Numbered from the stretch's first letter, positions 38,040 to 50,653 are shown. The stretch is DNA of 64,000 bases from Gymnogyps californianus (GCF_018139145.2 NC_059478.1:28861001-28925000), one strand, 5' to 3'. Notes: generated by a model not told the origin, from the sequence alone. Made by a program: numbers and translations.

Positions 38040-39010
38040 TCTGGTCCAGGCAATGCCCGCTGTCCCAGCTGCCATCAAACACCCCCAGTGCACTTCTACA
38101 ACACTGTGAAGAAATCATGCCCATCTTTGGGGCAAGAGGCCCTGAGGGAGCAGGAGGCCCAGGGCCTCCTCACCACAATCTTGTTTCACTCAGGACATGG
38201 GGAGAGGTCAAAAGAAGCTGCTACCTCAACCATGGCTCTGCAGTCGGTCCTCTAAGAGACTAAGCAGGGGGTGTGGGTATAGCTCAGCCTTGGGACCAGG
38301 GGATGAGTTGCTGGATCAGGAAGGAGGCACAGGGACACCGCTGGGAGACCTATGGCTGCCCCTCGTCCAAAGGGGATACCAGTCAGGTGCAGCCAAGCAG
38401 GTTGTTACTGCAACAACAGAATCAAGGCAGGGAAGAGAAATGGGCACCATTCACCACTAAAAACTCCCTCAGAGACAGACAGAGACAAACCTGTCATCCA
38501 TGTGTTCGAATGGTCCTGCCGTGGGGGCTGCTGGCTGCGCCTGGCCCCACAGCCGCCCCGGCTGCCCCTCAGCCCGCTGAGGAGAGTCAGGAGCCCGCCC
38601 AGTGCCCCACAGCGCTGCCCAACACAGCTGCCTGCCGAGGCCGCAGCTACAGCCCTGCTCACAGGTTGGCTTTGCCTCCCGTTCTCGTGGGGAGTGCCAC
38701 GGGATTTTTAAAGGCTGGCAGGGGTTCAAGGCTCGGCCTTCATCTTGTCCAAAAAACACGGCGCCTCCCAAGAGCCGTACTGACTGCCCACATGCCACCA
38801 CCCCACGTATCCACCTCCCAGTGTGCAGGCACAAACGGGCCCCCGACCTGGCTGGGCCAAGCTGGGCCCTCTGGTAAGGCAAGTGTCTGCAGAGGGGCTG
38901 TCTGTGTCAGGGCTAACACCCCTCCCGCCCCCCATGAACCACCTGCCACCATTTTCCCTTTTCCCTCCAGCCCTTTCTCTTCTTCAGAAGCAGGCACTCC
39001 AGCTTAAGCA
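38040..39010. other. Unexplained GC-rich block in AT-rich desert
   Basis: Base composition jumps from AT-rich to GC-rich with scattered CpG for about 1 kb and then falls back. Open frames exist on both strands, the longest plus-strand frame being 244 codons at 38273-39007. Their proteins are Pro/Ala/Gly/Arg-rich with no domain I recognise, and opposite-strand frames overlap them, so I do not call a gene. It could be an old retroelement piece, a decayed CpG island or a lncRNA exon. Confidence 0.4.
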
Positions 39011-41444
39011 AGCTGCTGCTGCTGCACCTCAGCTTCACGCTTCTCCTGCCTCATATTTGTGCTTCACAAAAGCAAAACATTTCCTTTTTGTTCCAGCAAG
39101 ATGATAAAACAACCACAGAAAACTCAACAGTGAGAAATTCAGAATGTAGGAACGATGGCATTCTGACAGAAAAAAAAGCCAGTTAAGTATTTTAAACACT
39201 AAGAAGTGATTGAATCAGATTTACTAGCAGTATTTCATGTAAAGGAAAAAAAAAAATACTGAAGATCATAATGAAGTGTCTAGACCTGAGAAGAAGTGTA
39301 GAGGCAATTGAATATTACTCTTCTTCTGTAATGTTTGAGCATTTAATAATGCTTTCCTTTTTCAGAGGACGCTTGTTGTTCCCTACTTGTAGGTAAACTT
39401 TTTGATGAGCGATTTTGTTACATGGTAACATGGCCATAGAATAACCACAATGCTGAGAAGCCGAGCTCGCGGGCCAAAAGGAATCAAAAAGTGAGTTTCT
39501 TTAGAGATAAAGCAAAAATCTATAATGATAAAGCAACAGTCATGGGTTATTCAAAAAATCAAATGCTGGGGGGGGGTTGCCATCCTCTAAAGTAGTCTGT
39601 ACTTCACAAGCAATTCAATGCATTTCAATGTAGGTAAGAAATATTGTGTTCAAACTTTCCCTTTAGTTATACCAGTCTCAGTCCAGGAAAACAGAATTTC
39701 GGCCTTTCCCCTCCCTCCTCCCTGATGTTTAGGAATATAGCGTAAAACTCTACAAAATAGCCACCAAGCTATAAACACCAGTGGTCTCCTAAGAGCAACA
39801 TGTCAAAGTGCTTCCAGATGTTTCACTGGGCCATCAAGTCTTCTGCAAGTTCAAGTGTTACATTAGGTGGCATGGAGAAATTTGTAATATTTGAAAGACT
39901 AGAGCTAGGCCTAAATTTGGTACCCTGTTTCCATTTTTTAAAAAAGACGTAAAATGCTTGTTAATTTAACTGTACGGGATGTGACTAAAATTATTGGACA
40001 TTGTATTTTCATCTTACAGTTGGCATTCACATAATTGCTTTTTTTTTCCCCCCCATGTTTCATCATGGGGTTTGGTTTGTTTGTTTTTATCTTCAGTCAG
40101 GTGTATCTCTCACTTTCACCTTCTCACAAAATATTGAGCCATCACAGATACTTTCCCCCCTACCATCACATACAGGATTGTTTGGATGAGACAGCAATTG
40201 CTCTACATTCTCTTGCCATAGACCAAACTCCACCTTTGATTTTTAAGTTGCATTCCAAAAGAAAAATCCTACTTAAACATCAGTGACACACGATGGCCCC
40301 ATATCCTTACTTTCTTACTTGTCTTTTGCGATATTTCTGTAGTGTTGCCAGCACCAGAGTGATGTTTTAACAGTGAATCTCATGTTCCCACTTTCTTTGA
40401 GTACTCTCTCATTTCCTTCAGACTACAAAACCAAGATAGGTAGGTTTGCTGGACTGCCAACAGGATTTTCCCCCCTCCAACAACATGAATGTCTTTATTG
40501 TTCATTAAATGCTGTTCTGCAAATACTGGCCAATGGTATTTCTGTCGCATTAATATTAGAAGCCTGTAGGATTCTGCAGATTACATTAAAAAAATATTTT
40601 GTATTTTTGTACTCCACCACTCCATCCTGTTAAGTCTATTGATTTAATAAAACAAGCCACCTAAAATTATTCTTTTTTTTTTATCACAGCGAGGTATGCC
40701 AGTAGGAATAGCTGTTTTCATTGCAAGTTCTCTAGGCAGAGAACTCATAATTCATTGTCTGCCTAAGCAGCTCTCTAAGGAGAAGATTTTTACTTCTTCA
40801 TCTTGTTTGCTCTGTTGGTTGATTGGCATGTATCTCTGTATATAACTATATCTATGGCACAATGTTATAATAGCAAGGAAAACAAAATTATTACCTCTGC
40901 CTGACATTTCATCAGCAGTACTTGGGAAATATTGTCCCTGAAAAACACAGAACAGGGGGTTACAATTAACACTAAGAAGTGTTAATTAGACAGAGCTGGA
41001 ATGACTTATTATAAAGCAGAGGGTATTTTACTTTTCCATGTCTCACAACAGTATAGCTTCCTGAGTGAAGTCAGGGGCTCTGCTCGTGTAGCTGAAAGTG
41101 AGGAAATATATAACCCCTTGTTGCTATACTTTATCACTGAACAAGTACTTATTAACATGCATATTCTTTGGCACATTTAGTATATATTCAGGACATAGGG
41201 TCTCTTTTGCCATTGTTAGAGCTCTGCTCTAAACTCTGAGGAATTTGACACATTTTAATGAATGAAGACAGAGTCCAGGAGAGCTTTCCTGCAACAGAGA
41301 TTGCACACTTAATTAGGACCCTTATTAAAAATAAATACTCAAGTAGTACAAAAGTCTGCAATTCAAGCCTTATGTGTCTCATACTGAAACTGGAGACAGT
41401 CAATATTAGTAGTCACTTTTGAAAAAATTATAAATTGTTTTGAG

Positions 41445-41535
41445 TAGCTCAAGGTCACACAGTGTTGGTAAATCAGCAGCAGAATTTAGTACACAAACCA
41501 AATCTTCCGAGACCCATGTGCAGTTTTCACTACAA
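41445..41535 (-). mobile_element. MIR-like CORE-SINE remnant (reverse orientation)
   Basis: On the plus strand CTCAAGGTCACACAGTG, AATCAGCAGCAGAATTT, AATCTTCCGAGACCCA and GCAGTTTTCACTAC follow the reverse complement of MIR. Confidence 0.65.
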
Positions 41536-44500
41536 AACCTCACAGCTTCCTTCATTTACGAGGTCCCAGTGCTCCTCTGCAACAGCAATATCTCATTCTT
41601 ATTCCATGAGAATAATCCAGTGAAAGTTAAACAAACTAACCTGCAAAGATAAGGGATGATTGTACCTTTCAGAAGACTCGATATAAGAAGTTAATATGCT
41701 TTACTTTAAGTGTACCACACTCAACTGAAGCATCAGTTATGGCTATTTCAAGAATCATTTCATTTTCAGATTAATCTTGGAACAAATCAGGAGCTCACAC
41801 CCACTGAGCACCAGCAGCATGTTGCTACCACAGGAAGCACTTCGGTGCTGTGCATCCTGCTTCAAGACAATGTTCTGTGCTTGGGTCTGTGAAGAAACAA
41901 AGGCGGCTCTTGCCCAAGTGAGTCCAGAATCTATGAGTGTAACATCTGAGAGACCCACTTACACCAGAAATTAAACTGAGAGGAAAAGAGACTAAGTCAT
42001 TGTCATTTGTGGCAAAATAAAACCCAATTGCCACTAACCAGGGTGATATACATGAATAAAATATTTTCATTGTTATTGTTGCTCATAAAGCCTTCAAAAG
42101 CTTTAAGAAAAATAGCTACAACCTATTCTTTTCAAAAATGAGGAGCAATACTCAGAAACCAAAGAACAAAACAGTCAAAAAAAGTCATCTGTATGCAGAA
42201 TTTTTTAAAAATTAAATTAAAAAGCACAACAGTAGTCCGGGGGGTTAAAATTGCAAATATTTCAAATTTAACATATGATCTGAGGATCTGTCTAAAAAAA
42301 AAAAGCTCTTAAGGATAAAAATTTCATACAAATTTCATTTCTGTTATAACAAAGTTAATCCTTGGATTGGGGGAGCATGAGTTGCAATTAAGGCTGAAAA
42401 AAAAGATTCATGATACCATAAACATCTGCAAAACAATAGAGACAGTCAACAAAGATGGCTCGGTGCAAAACATTTACTGAAAATCACCAACAGGGTCCTT
42501 TTTGCTGTTGCATTTTGGATGCCAGATGGCTGGAGGGAGTTCCAGCAGGCAATTTCTTAATGAGAGCGCCTCTGCCCAATATCATCGACATCCATTACAG
42601 ACACTTTACCAATGACTTCACCAGGTTGGTCTTAGCTTTTTACAGTTTATGGAACATCATTTGCTGTTGTTCAGTTCAGCCCATCTAATCAGGACTAACT
42701 TTCCTTAGACATTTCAGTGATGAGGAATAAAATAACACAGGAGATAAGGCTCCTAGGATAGCCTTAGCTCCCCAGTTGGCCCTGCTTTTAAGAGCACACC
42801 TATTGCTCATCGCTGCCATCACGACAGACTTTTAGCTTAATAGAGCCGTTTTGCACTTGAGAGCCAAGTACACCATTTTGCCAGCCCTGCTCTACCGTTA
42901 GAAACAATCCTGCTACCCAAGCATGTTGACATCCTCGTCTCACACAGGTTTCAAGCTCTTCCCAGATCAAAGCTGTACATGTCCTTGCTTGCCAAGATAA
43001 AGCAAGTTCTTTCAGTGATGAAGGTACTAGACACTGAAAAATAGCTGAGCCCTCTCCCAGGAGGGAAATTAGGAAGCCAAAGTGAAAGATGCACAGGATG
43101 CCAGTGGGCCAGTTAACATACATACATTTCAGCCCAGCATCAGAATCCACTTTCATGTAACGCTTAGGAAATAACTTAATAATGGTGAAACATATCATAA
43201 TGCCTTTGCCAGCTTCTCCAAGTGTCTGCCATGGGCGTGGGGTACATCCTGAATATTTTGATACCATTACACTCCCAGTAAACTAGAGTTGGGTTAACTC
43301 ATTCATTTGGTGTACTTTGGGCAACAGATTATGCTTGTAAGCCACGTGATGGATGAATTTTCCCCCAAATCCAGCAAGTCTTATACTACTACTTATACTT
43401 ATGTTCTAAGAATTTTCCAAATGGATCTGAAAAAAGAAATTCAACAAGTGTTTTGGGATCCTTTTCACCCATTGAACAGGAAGAAGGTTATAACATAACT
43501 CTGGTAGAGAAGAGACCCTGAAAATACCTCTCTAATCCCTACTGGTCAAGGCGAAGCCTTCATGAAGAAGGGTACAGATTTTAGTGAGGGGATGGGGCCA
43601 TGTTTTGCCTGCCAAATCTACTGGAGCATTTTCACACTCTTGGCCCCACTGCATTAGGATTATTTTCTCCGTGTCAAAGCAAAGCTTCGTAATGTGGATA
43701 AAAAGAATGATTAGAGAAATTAAACATAATTCATCCCTCTAAGCAGGAAAAAGCCAGGCATCTCGTAACTTCATTCTAGCACACTGGACTGAGCACTGCA
43801 ATTTTAGTCCATCTTCTGTGTGCCTGACCATTTGCCATTTACTCCTATTGAACAGGTCCTTAATTAGATTCTCCTAACCAGTATAAGATATCTGACTCTC
43901 CTCTTACAAAGCAAAGGCTCTTTAAATTATAATCTCCACTATTTGCCCCATTCATTTGGCTGTAAATATCTATGGCTAACCTTTCAAGCAGGAGATTTAG
44001 AAAACTGAGGAAATCCATAGGTTCTACCCAAGGTAAACCACGGGCTTCCCTAAGCCATGAGAGGAAATCAATATCCCATATCCCGCGTACAAGAAAGTGA
44101 GGTAACATTTTGATACCTTTGTTCCCTATAAAGCTGTTTCATCAGTAAGTCCCTGCTGCACAAATCCAAGCTCATTCTGACTGTCTTCTCATGCTACCAT
44201 TGCTACTCTTGGTTAGAAGCTCACGGTCTCTGGATCCAGTTCCCTTTAGCAGGGGTCATACCCTCCTCCCTCCCCTGACTCCAGGTCCTGCTGACCTTTA
44301 AGCCCTTTTCTGGATCTGCTGAATGGTTTATAGGGGCCCTGCTCCTGTCTTGTTGAATCTCTGTGAACCTCTCCTATATTCTGGTCCAGGGCTAGTACCC
44401 CATTTCACTTCCAAACATCTGATTTTAGCAACAACCTCAGCATTTTAAGGCCAGCCAGTCTTGTTAAATCTCTCTGTAAACATAAACCCCAAGCAGATCT

Positions 44501-46261
44501 TTTTAAAAGCCTTTGTAATTCATGCTTTCCATCTGCCTGTCAGACCACACGAAAAGATCCACTCTCTCTTTCTGGTTTCCTTTCCATTTCCCTCTTCCAC
44601 CCAGGAGCCTGCCCTGCTGTCACAAACCTACTCAAATTCGCACAGGTCCTGCCCATCTATTATATTTGCCTAGTTAAATGGTCGACTACTTGTAGCAGAT
44701 ATGTAATTATTGATGAGCAATAAGACTTTGGGTAACCTGCTTTCAATGGATTTCTACATCTTTTTTCTGAAATTCATCTATGCTTTTACCCAGTCATTTT
44801 TCTTCCATTCATGTATTGGGGAAAAAAAATTAACTACGCAGAAACAACCTTTAGTATAACTCTTACAAGCTTTACAGCACATTAACAAGATCCAAAACAA
44901 GAAAGGAGGGAATATAAGCCAGAAAAAAACTCTCCAAATCCATACTAGCTACAGGTATACCCACATTGAGAACATGCCAAAGGATCCATCCTTACCCCTC
45001 ACAGATCTGCATTAGAGAGTTCATTTAGGCAGAGCTTCTGTGTGAAGTCAGGAATCAGAGTGTATCCCGCGTATCACCATCTCTTACAGAAAATTAATCC
45101 ACAAATCAGTATATGACAAGACTTTGCTCTTCCAGACCATCAAAACAGAGTTGTCAGGAAGCAATGCTTTTCCCCCTGTAGTTCAGAGTTTGCAAGGAGT
45201 TAAGATAAAATCTAAGATAAGGCTTTAGCTCCCACATACAGGTAAATCCAATACTGCACAAAACAACATTCCAAACAGAATTATCCCCCGGGCCGGTGTC
45301 TCCTCATGCCCTTGTCCACATCTGCCAAATTCACACCTGGGGTGAAGACGAACACACATTTACGCTAGCATTTGGATAGAGCAGGCCTCAGACTTTGTTA
45401 TGGTTAGAAATGGTTAGCAAATGGCCTGTTGCAGTTAAGACTATTAGTAATATCTTCTTGTCTTTAAGCATTTTCATCTCTCTTGATGTACTTGCTTCCA
45501 CATGAACAATCAATGAGTCACGGTAAAGACATCCATCACTGTTTTACACTGATGGCCGCTTGCTCAGCCCTTGGCCTGTATTATGAGTGTGCATGTAATT
45601 GAATCTCCTGACCTCTGTACAGCACCCAATATTATTATATCTGAAATTAAGAGCTTTTCATAGTTTCCTTGAAAATGTAAATCCTGCCACATAGTACCAC
45701 CTTACTCAGCCTGTGCAGAGCATAATCGAGTCTTAAAGGCTCCCTCAGGAAAGGCACGTTACAATAGACTTTTAATACAGTCCAAGGAGCTGCCTTACAC
45801 TTTTCATGAATATGGCTGTCCTTCAAACTCAACGCCCAGCAAGTGACGCAACGTTTTTATTGCACTCTTGTAATACAGGCACCAAGATCTTATTTTAGTG
45901 ATTCCTGAGTATTTCCACAGCCCTTACTACTGCATCCGAGTTCTCCGTTAGCTCTCATGAGCCTAACAACCCCTCAGCCCCTTGCCCTGCTCTTCTGTGC
46001 TGGTATTCACCCCTTCTCTCCCCACTTCTTTCACCTTCAGCATTATCCAACACTGGACTTCCTTGCAAACCTACCTTCTCCAGCTATATCACCTTGCACC
46101 CGTGTTAGCCAGGGTGAGCCAGCTCATTCCCCCACCCTTTAACCTCTTCCCACCCCTGGCCACGTCCCTCGCATTAAAACCACCCTCCTCGCATCAGCAC
46201 CACACCCTCCTTTCCCGCCGCCCTCAACAATTTCCACCAAATCCAGCAACCAGCCGCACAG

Positions 46262-46420
46262 TTTAACGGTGACTTCAAGGCCACGGCGGGTTGCCCGGCT
46301 CCCGGGGCTCCGCTGGCCGAGCCCTGGCCGCTCCCGGGGAACGGCGGCGGCAGGTCTCGGTGGGCATCCTCCGCCGCCCCGGCAGCGCGCTTGGCGTCTT
46401 GGGTCAGGAGAGTCTCTTCC
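46262..46420. promoter_or_regulatory. Small CpG island
   Basis: A CpG-dense patch with CGGCGGC and CCCGG motifs marks the sharp left edge of the CpG-rich domain around DMRTA2. It is followed directly by an AT-rich block containing the inverted repeat TTATTAG/CTAATAA (46426-46444). Confidence 0.5.
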
Positions 46421-46884
46421 ACTGATTATTAGATTCCCTAATAACATAGAAATGAGGGCTACTGGCTGAAAAGGAATAGTGTTTAGATTAAAACATCTGT
46501 TTAAATTAATTTTCTCTTTTTTTGCCTTTTTTTTTCCGAAGAAGCTCGTTTTGGAGATGACATGCAAAACAGCATTGTTTTTTTCGTGGTTTTTTTATTT
46601 CTGTTCTTCGAACTTACGTCCAACAGCGGGTTTTCTTTCCCCCCCCCTAATACAAAGGTAGAGAAAAATAAAGGGGAAACTGGAAAGGAACGGTAACAGG
46701 GCAAAAATAATTTTTGCAGCAGAGTTTTAGTATTTCTGTGGAAACCCGGGAGATGAAAACTGGAATGAATTTTCACGCGCCTTAATTGATGCTAAAAGCA
46801 GCAGAAAACAGTAAAACAGCCCGTTCCGCTCCCTTGTAACTATTTATACTCCACTCGGTTCCATCTGTTGAGCTCTAAACATGC

Positions 46885-46995
46885 CGCTGTTCCCCCGGCC
46901 GAAGGCGGCGGGAGCTGGAGCCGCCGCACGGGGTAGCGGCGCCGCCGGGGCTCCCCGGCAGCGGCAGCCCGCAGCCGCGCTTTGCCGGCTCGTCC
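46885..46995. promoter_or_regulatory. Small CpG island
   Basis: About 110 bp of dense CpG between AT-rich blocks. No exon is recognisable in it. Confidence 0.5.
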
Positions 46996-47039
46996 TACGG
47001 AGCTGCTCCTCCTCGTTTTTTCCACCTGCTTAATCACAT

Positions 47040-47125
47040 TTAAATATATTAAATACTTTCCTATTGTTGTCCTGGCATAGAAGTAATTGCTGCAGTTGCC
47101 ATGGGGATGTTATGACAACACAGGG
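47040..47125. promoter_or_regulatory. Candidate enhancer with SOX-like and RFX-like sites
   Basis: ATTGTTG (47063-47069), GTAATTGC, GTTGCCATGG (47095-47104) and GACAACA (47114-47120) lie in an AT-rich block between two CpG islands. The set resembles the DMRTA2 promoter dyad. Function is inferred from motifs only. Confidence 0.35.
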
Positions 47126-47139
47126 GGGACGCCCGCATG

Positions 47140-48220
47140 ATTAGAGGAGGCAGAGGTGTCCCCTCGCCCGGAGGACGTGGGAAGTTTGTGTGCCTGACAC
47201 AAGCGCCCTGGGAACGCCTGGCCCGGCGCTGCGCTCCCACCGATGAAATCATCTCGGGAGAGGGAGATAGATACCTGGGCTCGCACCCGCTGCTGGGGAC
47301 AACGAAGAAGAGATGTCAGAGAGCGGGGGCGAGGGGAGGGCGGTGGGACGGGTAAAAGCCGCTTTCACCCCGAGCGATGCCACCGCAGGCCCGCCTGCAC
47401 CGGCGGCAGCTGTGTTTGCTCAGCGCCGGCACGCAGGCGGGACGGCGGCACCGGCACAAAAGCCGCCCCGCCCCGGTGAGGGGCACCCGGGGCCGCCCCG
47501 CCGCGCTCCGGCCGGTCCCTTCCCTCCTCTCAGAGGCAGCGCCGGGCTGCGGGGCGGTTTCCAAGCCGGGAAACGGGGCATCAAGTCCCGGGACAGCCGC
47601 GGCGGCGGGGCCCGGAGCTCTCCCGGGTCTGCGGGAAAGCCGGGGCGGGGGTCGGATCTCGCTCCTCGGCGTCCGGCAAAACAAGCCATCGCTGCCCCCG
47701 CTGGAGGGGCCCTGGGGACAGGCTGCCTGGGGGACAGCGTGGAAGTGGTACCGCCACCCTTCCCAGCCGCGGGTCTCCTCCCCTGGCCCTGGCGGAGGGG
47801 CTGTGCGGGGCTCCGGCAGCCAGCGGGGCGCACGCCGGGGGCTGCTGGGGAGCAAAAGGCAGGGCTGGAGCCGGAGGGGAGACGACTTCGCTCCGAGTCT
47901 CCTTTATCCCCAGGGCCTCGGCAATAAGTCGGGTTTGCGGGGGGCGCATTGAGGGCGGACGGGGTGGAGGAGAAGGCGGCTCTGGAAAAGAGTGGGAGGG
48001 TAGCGGAGCTTCCCCCCTCGGACTTGAAAATCAAACGATCAGCCTGTAAAAGCGACCCTCCTCCTCGCCTTCCCGGCCTCGCTCAGCCCGGTGGGCTGCG
48101 GCGGGCGGCCCCGGCCCTTGGAGGCCAGCCCAGAGCCGCGGCCCCCAGCGCCGGCACGCCTTGCCGGGCTGCGGAGGCAGCCTCGCAGCGAGCAGGGCGC
48201 GGAGAGGTTCATTTTAGGTG
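47140..48220. promoter_or_regulatory. Large CpG island 3' of DMRTA2
   Basis: About 1.1 kb of very high G+C and CpG. Open frames of up to about 200 codons run on both strands because stops are rare, but they are Pro/Arg/Gly/Ala-rich and contain no domain, so none is called. The island could be a promoter of a noncoding RNA or a CpG-rich Polycomb/enhancer element; it lies about 3 kb past the DMRTA2 stop codon. Confidence 0.65.
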
Positions 48221-48440
48221 AAGGAATGTCATTTCGCTACTAAATGGTTAGTCTAATTTGATCTTTATTATGCTGTGGATTAGGGCTGATTCATATTAAA
48301 CACTAGTGCAGTTAATATAACTCCGGAACGTGTCCCACTGTATGTACAGCAGCCGCTGTTACAGCCCCGCCGCTTCCTGCGACCCGTGGATTAAGATTTA
48401 ATTAACAGGGAAGTTTGCTAGCGCTCGCCCGCAGCCTCTC
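48215..48440. promoter_or_regulatory. Candidate conserved enhancer, homeodomain motifs
   Basis: Directly after the island the sequence becomes AT-rich and motif-dense, with GGATTA (OTX/bicoid type) at 48278 and 48388, and with CTAATTTG, TTAATATAAC and TTTAATTAAC. It has the look of a conserved noncoding element; conservation was not tested. Confidence 0.4.
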
Positions 48441-49059
48441 TGCTTTACAAATAATTTATACTCGGTTCCGTGGATTTTTATTCAAGTGACAGCATTTTAT
48501 TTTACTCTAAAAGGGACCTGAATATTTTATGTTCTGCCAGAGGCTCTGTACACGAACCTCTCCGAGGCAGCTTCAAACCCAAGGGGTATTTTTTTTTTTT
48601 TTTTTTTATCTACGGGTATTACCTCAATAGGGACAATGTATCAGATTCTCTTACCCCCTCGTCCTACTGCCCTCAATTTTACAGCCTAAACTATCCATAT
48701 GAAAGTTAATCGTCGTGATCCCCATTATCGGTTGTATAAATCCAAGCTCAAGCCAACCTCCAAGACACGGCAACAATTCTGATAAATTGTCCTGCTCGCC
48801 CAACTACACAAGAATGGCTTTATAATTAAAAGGGGAGCTGAGTTAAATCAACAGCTCCTACGCCCTTCTCAACAGGGCTAGAATGGGAGAAATGTGGCGA
48901 CCTGATTTCTTTAAGTAGCAGCTCTTTGTAGCCCATTCATAATCCTAGATATGGAAACCCATCCTGCACAAAGTCAGCTGCCAACCAAAAAAAAAAAAGA
49001 AAAAAAAGAAAAAAAAGGAAAAAAAGTTTATTCAGATGCTCAAAGTCCATCTTTTTTTT

Positions 49060-49310
49060 CCAGTCTAACATAACCCTGGCACTTTATAACCAAACAGACA
49101 ACTCCTTTTCCAATTAAAGTGGAATTAGGAAACTCAATCAAATTAGCTCACTATTAAAGCCCTTCTTTATTAAACCGTTTTATTGTAGTAATATTAAGTT
49201 TCACCCGCTCTTGGAACACGAGACTTTAAAAAGTTTCCCTTGTGATATTGATTTGGCTGCTTCCAGGATGGATCAGGGTCAAAAGTATTTACCTAGGTGT
49301 AATCCGTAAT
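49060..49310. promoter_or_regulatory. Candidate conserved noncoding element
   Basis: Non-repetitive, AT-rich and rich in CAATTAAAG, ATTAAAG and TATTAAG homeodomain-like motifs, bounded by poly(A) and poly(T) stretches at 48988-49027 and 49319-49332. Confidence 0.35.
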
Positions 49311-49424
49311 ATTTACTTCTTTTTTTTTTTTAAGAAAATCTTAAAATTGTATCCAGCTTGATCAATTGCGCGAGGGAAGGAAGAATTGCATTTTACTTGC
49401 TCCCGCCCTTTGATTTTACCCAGG

Positions 49425-49560
49425 GGCTTCCTTCAATAGCTACGGCGGGACGCGTCTCCTCCCAGACCCACCAGTATATTAACTGGTTGGTAGGAGCCGC
49501 GCTGTCAGCTCCGAGCCAATGTTTACACAGTTATATTTGAAGTGAGAAAGTAAACAGTCC
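49425..49560. promoter_or_regulatory. Candidate regulatory element with inverted forkhead-like sites
   Basis: A CCAAT (49516-49520) overlaps TGTTTAC (49520-49526), with GTAAACA at 49550-49556 in inverted orientation. CpG-containing sequence with few repeats surrounds them. Confidence 0.35.
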
Positions 49561-49857
49561 AGCTGTGCCACGGAGCGGTTCGGTGGGATTAGGTTTCCAT
49601 ACCAACCAACTTTAGGAGCTTTTACAGTCTTAATTCAACCATGCACTGAACTTGTTCTTTGTGAGTAACAGTTTTCCTGGGCCAAACACTCCCAGGACTG
49701 GTAAGAAAGTCGCGCTCCGGCCTTCGGAAGGATCGCCTCTCTAGCTGCACGGGGGGCACGCCCGCTGCCCCTCCGACTCCTCGCAATAAACAAATAAATA
49801 GAGGGAGGAACGCCTTTCTTACTTTTTGATCTTGAAGAATAGTCGGACATCATTGCC

Positions 49858-49941
49858 AAAAAAAAAAAAGAAGGGGGGAAAAAAAGAAAAGAAACAAACA
49901 AAAGAAACGACAAAAAAACCCTAACCAAAAAAAAAAAAAAC
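49858..49941. repeat. A-rich low-complexity tract
   Basis: Poly(A) runs with interspersed G and AAAC units; no retroposed body is evident. Confidence 0.8.
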
Positions 49942-50647
49942 CAACCCACGCGTGTAGCCTTTGCTCTTGAAATGAGGGGGAAGATTTGGAAGGACACACA
50001 GCTCCAAAAGTAAACCAGCGAAATCTTTCCTGCGCATACCCCCCGCACTGAGCTGGCAGGGTCTTAACTCATTCACGCCTGTCGCAAACACGTTCTTACG
50101 TTCTGAAAAACCGTCATTACTATATATCTCTTTGTTTATCTTGATACAGAAACAATTAAAATGCACATTCAAGTTTCAGATACGAGGGAAAAGTACCTCT
50201 CCGTTGCTACACAACCCGCGGTCGGCAAGGCAGGCGTTTGCTTTAACCGTGCTTTTCTGCTCTGCGACAATGGCAGATTGCCTAAATATGACAAAAATCG
50301 GCGAGATAGCGAAGGAAAAAATCCTGCTTAAATTTACACCTCTGATTTTTTTTTCCCCCTGGCGTAAATAATAAAAAGACCAGAACCAGTAATAAACGTA
50401 TTTGACAATTTCGGTTGATAAGGAAATTGCTCTGGTTTGTACGCTTCATTTTTATTTATAAATTTTCCGAAGAATATCTAGTTTGACCATGATAAAAATG
50501 TCGTAAACATGTTTGTACTAGTTGCATAAACTCCTTTAAATATTGACTGTACTTGTCAAATGAATTTCCCAAAACACACTTCCACCGTCTCATAAAATAC
50601 CACTTGCCATTTATAAGACCGATTTTTTTTTTTAATAGAAAATAACA

Positions 50648-50653
50648 TTTATT
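50648..50653 (-). terminator. Candidate poly(A) signal AATAAA for DMRTA2
   Basis: The plus-strand TTTATT reads AATAAA on the gene's strand, about 670 nt past the stop codon. A GU-rich segment follows at 50570-50600, as expected for a cleavage-stimulating element. An alternative signal lies about 200 nt further downstream. Confidence 0.45.

Larger units (their letters stand above)
36204..46254. other. Gene-poor AT-rich region left of the CpG-rich domain
   Basis: Holds the GC-rich block at 38040-39010, a microsatellite at 37659 and a reverse MIR-like remnant at 41445. No coding exon is recognisable; the 155-codon minus-strand frame at 42800-43267 has no known features. Confidence 0.65.

Noticed and set aside
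38276..38300. tRNA-like string GGGTATAGCTCAG
   Set aside because: Resembles an A-box, but no B-box, acceptor stem or cloverleaf can be drawn around it.
47313..48034. Overlapping 180-204-codon frames on both strands
   Set aside because: Stop-poor frames in a CpG island; Pro/Arg/Gly-rich and mutually overlapping, with no splice context or domain.
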